From the NCBI GenBank assembly GCA_016793165.1, contig JAEULA010000008.1, positions 62,001-126,000 of the forward strand: DNA of 64,000 nt. The letters are read 5' to 3'. Made by a program: the position numbers and the translations under genes. This DNA is from Alphaproteobacteria bacterium (GTDB lineage: Bacteria > Pseudomonadota > Alphaproteobacteria > CACIAM-22H2). Below, piece after piece: positions 21,333 through 33,255 of this stretch (position 1 is the stretch's first letter; every line of letters begins with the position of its first letter). The notes under the pieces were generated by a model. It saw only the letters and a list, made by a program, of their open reading frames with translations, made no database searches and was not told the DNA's origin.

Positions 21333-21740
21333 TCAGGCGGTCGCGATGGTCGATTTCGTCGCCGCGTCGCGGTCGGCTGCGGGGACCTTCATGTCGCGCT
21401 GGGACTGGCGTGCGGCGTCCTCGTCGAGCCAGCGCTGCCCGAGGCCGCTCAACTGGTCGAGGACGGGGGCCAGCTGGTTGCCACGCTCGGCCATCTTGTA
21501 GGTGACGCGGGGCGGCACCGTCGGCTCGTAGTGACGCTCGATGATCTCGGCCGCCTCGAGGGTGCGCAGCCGCTCCGTCAGCACTTTGGCCGAGATCCCG
21601 GAAACCTTGCGCTTCAGCTCGCCGAAGCGCGTCGGGCCGTTCGAGCGGAGGACCCAGAGGATGTAGGTGGTCCACGGGCCCATCAGCAGGCGCAGGACGG
21701 CGTCCATAGGGCACCCGATCTTCGACGGCGTCAAAGGCAT
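21333..21740 (-). CDS. HxlR-family transcriptional regulator
   Basis: This 135-residue DNA-binding protein has the winged helix-turn-helix of the HxlR/MarR-like group. The start SKIGCPMDAVLRLLMGPWT includes the conserved cysteine and the PWT motif. FGELKRKVSGISAKVLTERLRTLE (about residues 38-62) is the recognition region, and EPTVPPRVTYKMAERG the wing. Such regulators often respond to electrophiles or oxidants through the N-terminal cysteine; that is family knowledge, not shown here. A GGGAG ribosome-binding site precedes the ATG at 21740. It diverges from the small membrane-protein gene at 22092, with an inverted repeat in between. Confidence 0.88.
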   Translation of the reverse strand: MPLTPSKIGCPMDAVLRLLMGPWTTYILWVLRSNGPTRFGELKRKVSGISAKVLTERLRTLEAAEIIERHYEPTVPPRVTYKMAERGNQLAPVLDQLSGLGQRWLDEDAARQSQRDMKVPAADRDAATKSTIATA

Positions 21741-22091
21741 GAGAACTCCCCTCGCAATCGTTCATGTCGCCGGCGGCACGCGCCGGCCGGTTGCCGAGTG
21801 CAACCAAGTTTACGTGCGAAACACGTTAGGCGGTCGGGGGGAATTCAGACAGGGCGCGAAGCGGGGTCCGCGATGGCTTCGCGATCAATTGCTTGTGAAC
21901 TGAGGCTCACGGATCGCTGCAGTGGCCGCCCACGCGAGCCGGTGCCATTCGAACCGCATTCGCGTCAAGTCCCGCCGATGCTTATGGGCGCGTTAAGGCG
22001 CCGGGCCGCAGCATCGTCCCGATCGCGCCGCAGCATTGCTCGAAAGGGTCGGCACTCTTGCGGCGTGTCCCAATGATGAGGAGGGCATTCC
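21741..22091. other. 351-bp intergenic region between divergent genes
   Basis: No convincing gene is seen here. It holds the upstream region of the HxlR gene (minus strand), an inverted repeat at 21812-21826, a relatively AT-rich stretch at about 21800-21905, and the leader of the small membrane-protein gene with a strong gaggaggg site just before 22092. Short open frames cross it but lack family-like composition or ribosome-binding sites. Confidence 0.6.
21812..21826. promoter_or_regulatory. Inverted repeat, possible HxlR operator
   Basis: ACGTG-CGAAA-CACGT forms a 15-bp inverted repeat about 72 bp upstream of the HxlR start codon. HxlR-type regulators bind short palindromes near their own promoters, so autoregulation is a reasonable inference. 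No experimental site matching it is known to me. Confidence 0.35.
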
Positions 22092-22406
22092 ATGTCGGTC
22101 ATGAACAGATCGAGCGCCGAGCCGCGGGTCGAGCCGCCGCCGGAGATCGCCCCGGCGCCTAGTCGCGACCTGGCGATGGCCTGGACGATCGCCGGCTGCC
22201 TGATCGTCGCGCTGGTCGGCGTGCCGAGCGTTTGGCGCTGGGAAACCGGCGCGTCGCCGGCGATCGAGGCGCTGGCGGGGCAGGCGATCCTGCGCGGCGG
22301 GGCGGCGGCGGATGATCATCGCCATTTGCCTCTGTCCTATGATCTCGCCGAGCACGATCATCCGGGACATGGCCCCTATGCGATCGAGGGCCAGCCGGAG
22401 AGCTGA
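22092..22406 (+). CDS. Small single-span membrane protein with His-rich tail
   Basis: I do not recognise this 104-residue protein. A proline-rich cytoplasmic N-terminus (about 1-25) precedes one hydrophobic helix at about residues 27-45 (MAWTIAGCLIVALVGVP). A tail follows in which histidines cluster (DDHRH, then EHDHPGHG), suggesting metal binding outside the membrane. It has an excellent ribosome-binding site, gaggaggg, 7 nt before the ATG, and a bidirectional terminator after it, so it looks like a real gene. It diverges from the HxlR regulator. Confidence 0.65.
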   Translation: MSVMNRSSAEPRVEPPPEIAPAPSRDLAMAWTIAGCLIVALVGVPSVWRWETGASPAIEALAGQAILRGGAAADDHRHLPLSYDLAEHDHPGHGPYAIEGQPES

Positions 22407-22431
22407 TCCCGTTCCCCTGTCGCGGATACGA

Positions 22432-22460
22432 AAACGGCGGCTCCAAGCGAGCCGCCGTTT
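22432..22460. terminator. Bidirectional intrinsic terminator
   Basis: The 12-bp stem aaacggcggctc / gagccgccgttt with loop caagc has A-rich and T-rich arms. It can therefore act for the small membrane-protein gene on the plus strand and for the glutaredoxin gene on the minus strand. It lies about 25 bp from both stop codons. Confidence 0.82.
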
Positions 22461-22484
22461 CGATTCGAGCCGGGTGACGGGGCG

Positions 22485-22823
<339 letters not shown>

Positions 22824-22845
22824 TGTCCTGTCTCCTTGCTGCCCA

Positions 22846-23085
22846 TCACGTGCCGTCGGGCACGCCGGTCTGCAGCGCCATGGCATGAAGTTCGTTGCCC
22901 ATCCGGCCGCGCAGGGCCGCATAGACCATCTGATGCTGCTGGACGCGAGTCTTGCCTTTGAACGCGGCCGACACAACCGTCGCCGCGTAGTGGTCGCCGT
23001 CGCCGCGAAGGTCCTCGATGCTGACCGACGCGTCGGGCAGCGCGTCGCGGATCAGCTGTTCGATCTCGGCGGCAGACATCGGCAT
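22846..23085 (-). CDS. BolA family protein
   Basis: This 79-residue protein is of the short BolA (BolA2/IbaG-like) type, which partners monothiol glutaredoxins in [2Fe-2S] cluster handling. The conserved ELHAMALQ segment contains the likely ligand His67, and His32 (GDHYAAT) and His51 also match the family. [11 protein letters not shown] forms the conserved helix. It is immediately upstream of grxD (22 bp) and downstream of purL on the minus strand, a neighbourhood I recall from other alphaproteobacteria. A regulatory role like E. coli BolA is less likely for the short type. Confidence 0.92.
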   Translation of the reverse strand: MPMSAAEIEQLIRDALPDASVSIEDLRGDGDHYAATVVSAAFKGKTRVQQHQMVYAALRGRMGNELHAMALQTGVPDGT

Positions 23086-23182
23086 GGTTCACGACCTTTC
23101 GCCGCTTGTGGGTGTTCGCTGCAGGCCGGTCCGGCTGCGCGGCGGCGCCGTCGGATCCGGCAGGTCGGCGGCCGGCCCGCCT

Positions 23183-25365
<2,183 letters not shown>

Positions 25366-25369
<4 letters not shown>

Positions 25370-26058
25370 CGGGCCACCGCGTCGACCAGGCCGTCGAACA
25401 TCTTCTTGCCGTCGGTCGAGCCGAGCAGGGCGTCCGTGGCGTTTTCCGGATGGGGCATCATGCCAAGCACGTTCTTGGTCGCGTTGAAGACGCCGGCGAT
25501 GTTGCGCGCCGAGCCGTTGGGATTCGCGGTGGCCGTCGTCCGGCCATCCGCGGTGCAATAGCGGAACGCGACCTGGCCCTCTCCCTCGAGGCGGTCGAGC
25601 GTCTGCGGATCCGCGAAGTAGTTGCCGTCGTGGTGTGCGCAGGGGACGCGCATCACCTCGCCGGTGGCGTAGCGCTGCGTGAACAGGCTCTGGGACGTCT
25701 CGACGCGCAGGTAGACGTCCTTGCAGACGAACTTCAGGCTCGCGTTCGAGAGCAGCACGCCGGGCACAAGCTTCGCCTCGGCGAGGATCTGGAATCCGTT
25801 GCAGATGCCCAGCACCGGCACGCCCTTTTCGGCGCGCGCGCGGACCTCGCGCATGATCGGCGACTGCGCGGCGATCGCCCCGGTGCGCAGATAGTCGCCG
25901 TAGGCGAAGCCGCCGGGAAGGACGATCAGGTCGAGCGACGGCAGCGACGCCTCGGCGTGCCACACGAGCGCGGGACGGCGGCCGGTCGAACGCTCGATTG
26001 CGTCGGCGACGTCGCCTTCGCGGTTCGAGCCGGGAAAGACGATGACGGCGGATCTCAT
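25366..26058 (-). CDS. purQ: Phosphoribosylformylglycinamidine synthase subunit PurQ
   Basis: PurQ is the class I glutaminase that supplies ammonia to PurL. The 230-residue protein begins [14 protein letters not shown]. The nucleophilic cysteine lies in [14 protein letters not shown], and the His-Glu pair in the C-terminal MMPHPENA. The ATG at 26058 gives the normal family start; a longer frame exists upstream but lacks similarity. The last 4 bp overlap purL, and purS ends 11 bp upstream, which suits assembly of a PurL-PurQ-PurS complex. Confidence 0.97.
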
Positions 26059-26069
26059 GGCGCCCCGCG

Positions 26070-26312
26070 TCAGCCGACGAGTTCGATCGCGTAGTTCTCG
26101 ATGACGGTGTTCGCGAGCAGCTTCTCGCACATCGCCTTCACCGCCGCTTCGGCCCTGGCGCGATCCGTCTCGGCGAGCTCGAGCACGAGATACTTGCCCT
26201 GGCGGACGTCGGTCACCTGGCCGAAGCCGAGGTGCCCGAGGGCGGCATGCACCGCCTGGCCCTGCGGGTCGAGTACGCCGGTCTTCAAGGTGACGTGGAC
26301 CTTCGCCTTCAT
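26070..26312 (-). CDS. purS: Phosphoribosylformylglycinamidine synthase subunit PurS
   Basis: PurS is the small structural subunit that bridges PurL and PurQ and helps form the ammonia channel. The 80-residue protein reads as the family does: [20 protein letters not shown], then GKYLVLEL and a C-terminal [12 protein letters not shown]. Its presence confirms the three-subunit form of the enzyme. It lies 25 bp after purC and 11 bp before purQ, all on the minus strand. Confidence 0.96.
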   Translation of the reverse strand: MKAKVHVTLKTGVLDPQGQAVHAALGHLGFGQVTDVRQGKYLVLELAETDRARAEAAVKAMCEKLLANTVIENYAIELVG

Positions 26313-26337
26313 CGTCGCTGCCCTCGCTGCGCTGCGT

Positions 26338-27105
26338 TCACTGCATCGTCTTGGGACCCTTGAGGTCCTGCGGTCCGCCCTCGGGCAGGATGCCGAGGCG
26401 GCGGGCCACTTCGCGATACGCTTCCTCGACGTTGCCGAGGTCGCGGCGGAAGCGGTCCTTGTCGAGCTTCTCGTTCGTCTTCACGTCCCAGAGGCGCGAC
26501 GTGTCGGGGCTGATCTCGTCGGCGAGGATGATCCGCATCTCGTCGTGCTCGTTCCAGTGGCGGCCGAACTCCAGCTTGAAGTCGATCAGCTTGAGCCCGA
26601 CCCCGAGAAGGAGGCCCGACAGGAAGTCGTTGATGCGCAGCGCCAGCGCCATGATGTCGTCGAGATCCTGGGTCGAGGCCCAGCCGAAGGCGGTGATGTG
26701 CTCCTCGGCGACCATCGGGTCGTTCAGCTCGTCGTTCTTGTAGTAGTACTCGACGATCGACCGCGGCAGCGTCTGGCCCTCCGGAACGCCGTAGCGCTGG
26801 GCGAAGGATCCGGCCGAGACGTTGCGGATCACGACCTCGATCGGGATGATCTCGACCTCGCGCACGAGCTGCTCGCGCATGTTGAGGCGACGCACGAAAT
26901 GCGTCGGCACCCCGATCTCCTCGAGGCGCATCATCAGGTACTCGGAGATGCGGTTGTTGAGCACGCCCTTGCCGGTGATCACGCCTTTCTTCTTGGCGTT
27001 GAACGCGGTGGCGTCGTCCTTGAAATACTGCACGAGGGTGCCGGGTTCCGGGCCCTCGTAGAGGATCTTGGCCTTGCCTTCATAGATCTGCTTGCGGCGG
27101 GACAT
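26338..27105 (-). CDS. purC: Phosphoribosylaminoimidazole-succinocarboxamide synthase (SAICAR synthase)
   Basis: PurC joins aspartate to CAIR in purine synthesis. The 255-residue protein has the N-terminal [14 protein letters not shown], then [15 protein letters not shown] and a signature-like LIDFKLEFG, with [15 protein letters not shown] near the C-terminus. The ATG at 27105 matches the standard start; an upstream frame extension has no similarity. It is the first gene of the purC-purS-purQ-purL operon. The 162 bp before it carries a GC hairpin (27185-27210) that may end the upstream NRDE transcript. Confidence 0.96.
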   Translation of the reverse strand: MSRRKQIYEGKAKILYEGPEPGTLVQYFKDDATAFNAKKKGVITGKGVLNNRISEYLMMRLEEIGVPTHFVRRLNMREQLVREVEIIPIEVVIRNVSAGSFAQRYGVPEGQTLPRSIVEYYYKNDELNDPMVAEEHITAFGWASTQDLDDIMALALRINDFLSGLLLGVGLKLIDFKLEFGRHWNEHDEMRIILADEISPDTSRLWDVKTNEKLDKDRFRRDLGNVEEAYREVARRLGILPEGGPQDLKGPKTMQ

Positions 27106-27184
27106 GCGTTTCTCGGTTGGAGGAAACGGGGCGAGCCTGCGGGGTGCGGACCGATCCGGCTGCAGGGCGGTGCTGCAAACGATC

Positions 27185-27210
27185 ACGGCCGCGTGGGGGG
27201 CCGCGGCCGT
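27185..27210 (-). terminator. Possible terminator between the NRDE gene and purC
   Basis: The inverted repeat acggccgc / gcggccgt with a 10-nt loop lies about 60 bp beyond the NRDE stop on the minus strand and 80 bp before purC. It is followed on that strand by gatcgttt, a weak T-stretch. Assignment as a terminator is tentative. Confidence 0.35.
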
Positions 27211-27267
27211 TCGCAGCGCCTTATAGCCCCAGGGTCGGGGGGTCGCAACGAGGCGGGCGGCCCGCGA

Positions 27268-28026
27268 TCACGTCAGCGCTACGCGCCGCCAGTTTCCCGC
27301 GAGAGCGCCATCCTCTGCGACCCTGAAGACGGGCGCCACGGGATGCGGAGACGCGCCGTTCGGCAACGCGATCAAGGCGCTGGAGACCGTGGCGAATCCG
27401 GTCGCGAGGGCGACCGTCATGGCCGCGCGCGGATCGCCGCCGTCGTCGCGGCGTGCGAGCAGGGTCTCCCATGCTGTCCACGCATCGCTTGCGGGGTCCG
27501 GAACGGCGGCGGCGGTCCATTGCGGGTGGAACCGTGCGATTCGCGGGTCGGCGCGATCGTCGAGGTCGTAGGCGGTCAGCATCGACAACCCGGCCGGGAC
27601 GGGTGCGAGGGCCGGGCGCCGCGGGCCCGCATCGCCGCGACCCGACAGCCAGTAGGCGTCGCGGTCGTCGGCGACGATCAGGTTAAAGGGGCGGAAGGCG
27701 TGCGCGTCGAGGGCCGCCAGTGCCTCGGCGGCGTCCGCGGCGTCGGCATGATCGAGCGCGTCGAGCACCAGCTCGCCCCGCGAGCGGCACCCAGGCGCCG
27801 GCCCCAGCGAATTGCGACGGTTGAGCGCCGCCGCGACCACGCCGTGGTCGTTCAGGCCCAGCCAGGAGCCGCCGGCGAGCTCGTCCAGGCCAGCGACGAT
27901 TTCCGGCCGGTCGGGCCAGTGGCGCCCGGGCGGCCGGGAAGGCCGGTCGCGCATCTCGTCGCGGTTGGCGGCAAGGAGGAGCGGCCAATCGTGGCCGGGG
28001 CGACGGAGCAGAACGACGGTGCACAT
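27268..28026 (-). CDS. NRDE (TANGO2-like) family protein
   Basis: This 252-residue protein begins MCTVVLL, placing a cysteine at position 2, and carries the family-naming Asn-Arg-Asp-Glu at residues 21-24. GGSWLGLNDHGVVAAALNRR follows, as expected. The N-terminal Cys2 after methionine removal and the fold suggest an N-terminal nucleophile relative, but bacterial members have no firm activity. Eukaryotic TANGO2 is linked to haem and lipid metabolism. It diverges from the zeta-subunit gene across 108 bp. Confidence 0.85.
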   Translation of the reverse strand: MCTVVLLRRPGHDWPLLLAANRDEMRDRPSRPPGRHWPDRPEIVAGLDELAGGSWLGLNDHGVVAAALNRRNSLGPAPGCRSRGELVLDALDHADAADAAEALAALDAHAFRPFNLIVADDRDAYWLSGRGDAGPRRPALAPVPAGLSMLTAYDLDDRADPRIARFHPQWTAAAVPDPASDAWTAWETLLARRDDGGDPRAAMTVALATGFATVSSALIALPNGASPHPVAPVFRVAEDGALAGNWRRVALT

Positions 28027-28134
28027 GCGGGGCGGGCGGGGGGCGGGCTCGGAGACAGGAGCGGGGTGGCGATGCGGCGGCCTGATCGCTATATACCGCG
28101 CATTCCGCAACCAGAACCTCCACGGGTGGCGCGC

Positions 28135-28458
28135 ATGACCGGCTTCGATGATCGCCAGAAGGGCTTCGAGAACAAGTACAAGCACGACGAGGAGTTGAAG
28201 TTCAAAGTCAACGCGCGTCGCAACAAGCTGCTCGGCGAATGGGCCGGGCGCCAGATCGGCCTGGCGGGCGCCGAGCTCGACAGCTACGCGAAGTCCGTCG
28301 TCATGTCCGATTTCGAGAAGCCGGGCGACGACGATGTCGTGGCGAAAGTCGCCGGCGACCTCAAGGCGCGCGGCATCGCGGTCGGCGAGGGCGTGGTCCG
28401 CGCCGAGATGGAGAAGTTGCTCGCGATCGCCAAGGAACAGATCATGAAGCAGGCCTGA
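28135..28458 (+). CDS. ATP synthase regulatory zeta subunit (DUF1476)
   Basis: This 107-residue protein matches DUF1476, first recognised as the zeta subunit that inhibits the F1-ATPase of Paracoccus and other alphaproteobacteria. The N-terminal FDDRQKGFENKYKHDEEL is the inhibitory helix region, followed by FKVNARRNKLLGEWAG and a helical C-terminus. It is nearly restricted to alphaproteobacteria, so it is a useful taxonomic mark. It stands alone on the plus strand between the NRDE gene and purB; no ATP synthase genes are in the window. Confidence 0.93.
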   Translation: MTGFDDRQKGFENKYKHDEELKFKVNARRNKLLGEWAGRQIGLAGAELDSYAKSVVMSDFEKPGDDDVVAKVAGDLKARGIAVGEGVVRAEMEKLLAIAKEQIMKQA

Positions 28459-28530
28459 CGATCGCGACACGTCCCGCGGCGCGACCGCGCCGGGGACGCG
28501 GACGGGATCGGCCGTGAACGCGCCCGCGCC

Positions 28531-29874
<1,344 letters not shown>

Positions 29875-29963
29875 GGGCGGGGCCTCGGGTCGGTGACGAG
29901 GCCGGCGTTATCCGCCGCCGCCCGCCGCCTCGCAAGCCCCGCCGACGTCGCGGCGGCGACCGC

Positions 29964-30302
29964 CTAGCGCGCGTGGTCGCGGCGCTGGGCCGCCGCGATC
30001 GCGGTGGCGCGCGCGCCCAGGCTCTCGGGTTCCACGATCCGTCGAGCGGCCAGAAGAGATTCGAGCGCCGCGAGCCAGTGGCGGTAATAGGTGTCGCCGA
30101 GATCCGGGTCGCCATCGCCTTGGGCGCGCCGGATCTCGTCGCTCAGAGCGGCCGCCCATTGCGGCCAGGTGAACAGGCCCTGCTCGTGGAGCCGCACGGT
30201 CAGCGCGAAAGCCTGCGCCTCCCAGGGCTCGCGGAACACCGGTCCCTCGGCGTCGCGCGGGATTCGCGGCAGCTGGTCGAGCAGATCGGGGCACGCGCTC
30301 AT
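29964..30302 (-). CDS. Nitrile hydratase accessory protein
   Basis: This 112-residue protein resembles the nitrile hydratase accessory proteins that help deliver cobalt to, and mature, the alpha subunit. Its VFREPWEAQAFALTVRLHEQG is clearly related to the N-terminal domain of the beta subunit next door ([18 protein letters not shown]). This relationship is known for such activators. The ATG overlaps the beta stop by 4 bp (ATGA), so the order alpha-beta-accessory is translationally coupled. The 89-bp gap to purB suggests that the operon ends here. Confidence 0.88.
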   Translation of the reverse strand: MSACPDLLDQLPRIPRDAEGPVFREPWEAQAFALTVRLHEQGLFTWPQWAAALSDEIRRAQGDGDPDLGDTYYRHWLAALESLLAARRIVEPESLGARATAIAAAQRRDHAR

Positions 30303-30955
30303 GCCGGCACCAGATAGTCGTCCCAGAGGTCGAGGAATACGGCGTCGCGCGCATTCGCCTGCTCGCCCCAAAGGTCCTGCGCGGCGAAGCGCACGGCATA
30401 GAGCGGCTGCGGCTTGTCGCCGCGTCCGGCAGCCGAGCTGTCGGGGAAGACGAAGCCGCCGTGCACGGCGTGGATCGTGCCGGCCCGGCCGCGGCAATAG
30501 CGCGGGGCGCGGGTGTGCCCGACGGTCATCGTGTCCTTGACCCGCACGCGATCGCCCGCGGCGAAGCGCGGCGGCGTCGCGAGGGGCCGCGTGTAGTCGG
30601 TGCCGAGACCGAGGCGGCGCATCGCATCGTCGACCGGCACCGCCTTGGCCTGCCGCGTCGCCTGCAGCGGACGTCCCGTCTCGATCTCGTCCGCCGTCAC
30701 GAAATTCTCCTCGACCGCGAGCCGCTCGAGCGCCTTCTGCCACAGCTCGTAATAGGTCGAGCTGAGATAGTCGACCGGATGCCGGTTCTCCCGCACGTAG
30801 CGAGAGCGATCGATGTTCCAGCGCCCGTGCATGCCCATCGCGAGCGTCAGCGCGAATGCGCGACGCTCCCAGTCCGCATGGAACACCGGTTCGTCGGGTT
30901 CCGGCGCGATGGGCCCGAGGCCCTGCATGCCGCCGAGGTCGTGGCCGCCGTTCAT
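30299..30955 (-). CDS. nthB: Nitrile hydratase subunit beta
   Basis: The beta subunit forms the alpha-beta heterodimer that hydrates nitriles to amides. The 218-residue protein starts [16 protein letters not shown], the typical beta start. It has the helical N-terminal half and a C-terminal SH3-like barrel containing [26 protein letters not shown]. Coordinates overlap the alpha gene by 4 bp upstream and the accessory gene by 4 bp downstream, so expression should be stoichiometric. It could in principle belong to a thiocyanate hydrolase, but the undivided beta chain supports a true nitrile hydratase. Confidence 0.94.
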   Translation of the reverse strand: MNGGHDLGGMQGLGPIAPEPDEPVFHADWERRAFALTLAMGMHGRWNIDRSRYVRENRHPVDYLSSTYYELWQKALERLAVEENFVTADEIETGRPLQATRQAKAVPVDDAMRRLGLGTDYTRPLATPPRFAAGDRVRVKDTMTVGHTRAPRYCRGRAGTIHAVHGGFVFPDSSAAGRGDKPQPLYAVRFAAQDLWGEQANARDAVFLDLWDDYLVPA

Positions 30956-31584
30956 CGTCCGCCCTCCGCCGAGACGAGCGCGACGCCGATCATCGCGTCG
31001 CGCGTCACGATCGCCGCGAGGCGGTCCTCGCTCCAGCCCTCGGTACCCTCGGGGCGCCGCGGCAGGACGAGGTAGCGCAGCTCCGCCGTCGAGTCCCAGA
31101 CGCGGACCGCCGTGTCGTCGGGCAGCGCGACGCCGAACTCCGCCAGCACGCCGCGCGGGTCCATGACGGCGCGCGAGCGGTAGGGGGCGGCCTTGTACCA
31201 CACCGGCGGCAGGCCGAGGACCGGCCACGGGTAGCAGGAGCACAGCGTGCAGACGACGAGGTTGTGGACCTCCGGCGTGTTCTCGACCACGCGCATATGC
31301 TCGCCCTGGCGGCCGACATAGCCGAGTGCGGCGATCGCGGCGGTGGCGTCGCGGAGCAGCCATGCCCTGTAGTCGGGCTCGCGCCACGCCTTGGCCACGA
31401 CCCGCGCGCCGTTGCGCGGCCCGACTTTGTGCTCGTAGGTGTCGATCAGGGCATCGAGGGTCTTCGGGTCCACGAGCCCCTTCTCGGTGAGGATCGCTTC
31501 GAGCGCCTTCACGCGCGCAGCGATCGGCGGATCGTGGGGATGGTCGTGATCATGGTCGTGGTCGTGGATATCGGCTCCGCTCAT
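30952..31584 (-). CDS. nthA: Nitrile hydratase subunit alpha, cobalt type
   Basis: The alpha subunit holds the non-corrin metal centre. In this 210-residue protein the claw motif is Cys112-Thr-Leu-Cys115-Ser-Cys117-Tyr. Threonine at the second position and tyrosine after the last cysteine are the pattern of cobalt enzymes; iron enzymes have serine and threonine there. Cys115 and Cys117 would be oxidised to sulfinate and sulfenate. The N-terminus is odd: alternating His-Asp from residue 7 puts six histidines at 7, 9, 11, 13, 15 and 17. It heads the alpha-beta-accessory operon, 49 bp after radC. Confidence 0.95.
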   Translation of the reverse strand: MSGADIHDHDHDHDHPHDPPIAARVKALEAILTEKGLVDPKTLDALIDTYEHKVGPRNGARVVAKAWREPDYRAWLLRDATAAIAALGYVGRQGEHMRVVENTPEVHNLVVCTLCSCYPWPVLGLPPVWYKAAPYRSRAVMDPRGVLAEFGVALPDDTAVRVWDSTAELRYLVLPRRPEGTEGWSEDRLAAIVTRDAMIGVALVSAEGGR

Positions 31585-31633
31585 GGTCGGCGATCTCCTG
31601 CGAGGCAGGCGCCGAGCATAGACCCGTGTCCGG

Positions 31634-32356
31634 CTACATCAAGCCGAGCGCGCGCAGGCTGGCATGGCCGGCGCGGCCGACGATCAGGTGGTCGTGCACG
31701 GAGATGCCGACCGCCGCGCAGGCCTTGACGACGTCGCGGGTCATGTCGACGTCGGCGCGCGACGGGGTGGTGTCGCCGGACGGGTGGTTGTGCACGAGGA
31801 TCACGGCGCTCGCGGCCAGCTCGAGTGCCCGTTTGACGACTTCACGGGGATAGACGGGGGCGTGGTCGACGGTACCGCGGCCGCGCTCCTCGGCGGCGAT
31901 CAGCGCGTTCTTGCGGTCGAGGAACAGGATGAAGAAGCGCTCGCTCTGCGCATGCGCGAGCTCGGCGCGCACATAGGCGATCACCTTGTCCCAGGCGCCG
32001 AGGACCGGGCGGCCCAGCGCCTCCTCGCGCGCCATGCGCAGCGCTGCGGCGCGCACGAGATGCAGCGCGTCGATGCCGCCGTCGCCCAGTCCCGGCAGCT
32101 CGGCGAGCCTCTGGCGCGGCTGGGCCAGGGTGGCGGCGAGCGACCCGAAGCGCGCGATCAGCGCGCGCGCGAGCGGCCGCACGTCGCGGCGGGGGATCGC
32201 GTGCAGGACCAGCTCCAGCAGCTCGTCGTCGAGGAGGCCGACGCCGTCCGCCTGGCGGAACTTGGCGCGCATGCGCGCGCGCTGGCCGCGATTGTCCGCG
32301 CGTGCATCGGCCGGCGGCGCGGCAGGCGCCGCGCCGTCGAATGGCTCGCTGTCCAT
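31634..32356 (-). CDS. RadC-family JAB-domain protein
   Basis: This 240-residue protein matches the RadC/MPN family. A helix-hairpin-helix region (about residues 30-115, with [12 protein letters not shown]) precedes a JAMM metalloprotease-like domain whose zinc motif is [14 protein letters not shown], with the upstream glutamate in AAEERGRG. RadC was named for DNA repair in E. coli, but that role has been withdrawn and the biochemical function remains unsettled. It follows map after 39 bp in the same minus-strand run. Confidence 0.9.
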   Translation of the reverse strand: MDSEPFDGAAPAAPPADARADNRGQRARMRAKFRQADGVGLLDDELLELVLHAIPRRDVRPLARALIARFGSLAATLAQPRQRLAELPGLGDGGIDALHLVRAAALRMAREEALGRPVLGAWDKVIAYVRAELAHAQSERFFILFLDRKNALIAAEERGRGTVDHAPVYPREVVKRALELAASAVILVHNHPSGDTTPSRADVDMTRDVVKACAAVGISVHDHLIVGRAGHASLRALGLM

Positions 32357-32395
32357 CGTCCCCTCCCGGGGACGATGCTAGGCGGCGTGCCGGGC

Positions 32396-33232
32396 TTAGG
32401 CGGAATAGGGCGGACGGTGTAAGCCGGCGGGAGAGGTGGTGAAGATCTCGACGCCCGTCTCGGTCACGCCGACGGAGTGCTCGAACTGCGCCGACAGCGA
32501 CTTGTCGCGCGTCACCGCGGTCCAGCCGTCCGACAGCACCTTCACGCGCCAGTCGCCCGCGTTGATCATGGGCTCGACGGTGAAGAACATCCCGGGCCGC
32601 AGCTCCATGCGGTGCAGCGGATTGGCCTCGTCGACGTAGTGCAGGATCGACGGCGCGTCGTGGAACACCTTGCCCAGGCCGTGGCCGCAGAAATCGCGCA
32701 CGACCGAGAAGCGCTGGCCCTCGGCATGCGACTGGATGGCGCGTCCGATTTCGCCCAGCGTGGCGCCGGGCTTGATCGCCTCGATGCCGCGCATCATCGC
32801 CTCGTAGGTGACGTCGCACAGCTTGCGCGCCCGCACGCCGACATTGCCGACGAAGTACATCCGGCTGGAATCGCCGTGCCAGCCGTCGACGATCGGCGTG
32901 ACGTCGATGTTGAGGATGTCGCCCTCGACCAGGCGCTTGTCGCCCGGGATGCCGTGGCAGACGACGTGGTTCACCGACGTGCAGATCGACTTGGGGAAGC
33001 CGCGATAGCCGAGCGGGGCCGAGACGCCGCCGCGCGCGGCGATGAAGTCGTGGCAGAGCCGGTCGAGCTCGCTGGTCGTGACGCCGGGCTTCACGTGCTC
33101 GGCGATCATGTCCAGGGTCTCGGCGGCCAAACGGCCCGCCCGGCGCATGGCCTCGAAATGCGGCGCACCGTGCAGCTTCACCCGACGTCCGTCGGTGTCG
33201 GCGTCGGCATATTGGATGGCGGGGATTTCCAT
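32396..33232 (-). CDS. map: Methionine aminopeptidase, type I
   Basis: MAP removes the initiator methionine from nascent proteins. The 278-residue protein shows all five metal ligands in context: two aspartates in the ILNIDVTPIVDGWHGDSSR segment, His in CGHGLG, Glu in TVEPMIN and Glu in VGVTETGVEI. LCHDFI and GYRGFPKSICTSVNHVVCHG are also typical. ATG at 33232 gives the standard length; the frame is open far upstream without similarity. It lies between the YkgJ-like gene and radC, 23 and 39 bp away, in one run. Confidence 0.96.
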   Translation of the reverse strand: MEIPAIQYADADTDGRRVKLHGAPHFEAMRRAGRLAAETLDMIAEHVKPGVTTSELDRLCHDFIAARGGVSAPLGYRGFPKSICTSVNHVVCHGIPGDKRLVEGDILNIDVTPIVDGWHGDSSRMYFVGNVGVRARKLCDVTYEAMMRGIEAIKPGATLGEIGRAIQSHAEGQRFSVVRDFCGHGLGKVFHDAPSILHYVDEANPLHRMELRPGMFFTVEPMINAGDWRVKVLSDGWTAVTRDKSLSAQFEHSVGVTETGVEIFTTSPAGLHRPPYSA

Positions 33233-33255
33233 GGCGCCGGAATATAGAGGCGGCC

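Noticed and set aside
30299..31584. Thiocyanate hydrolase instead of nitrile hydratase
   Set aside because: Thiocyanate hydrolase splits the beta-like part into two subunits. Here the beta chain is whole and the accessory gene is of the nitrile hydratase type.
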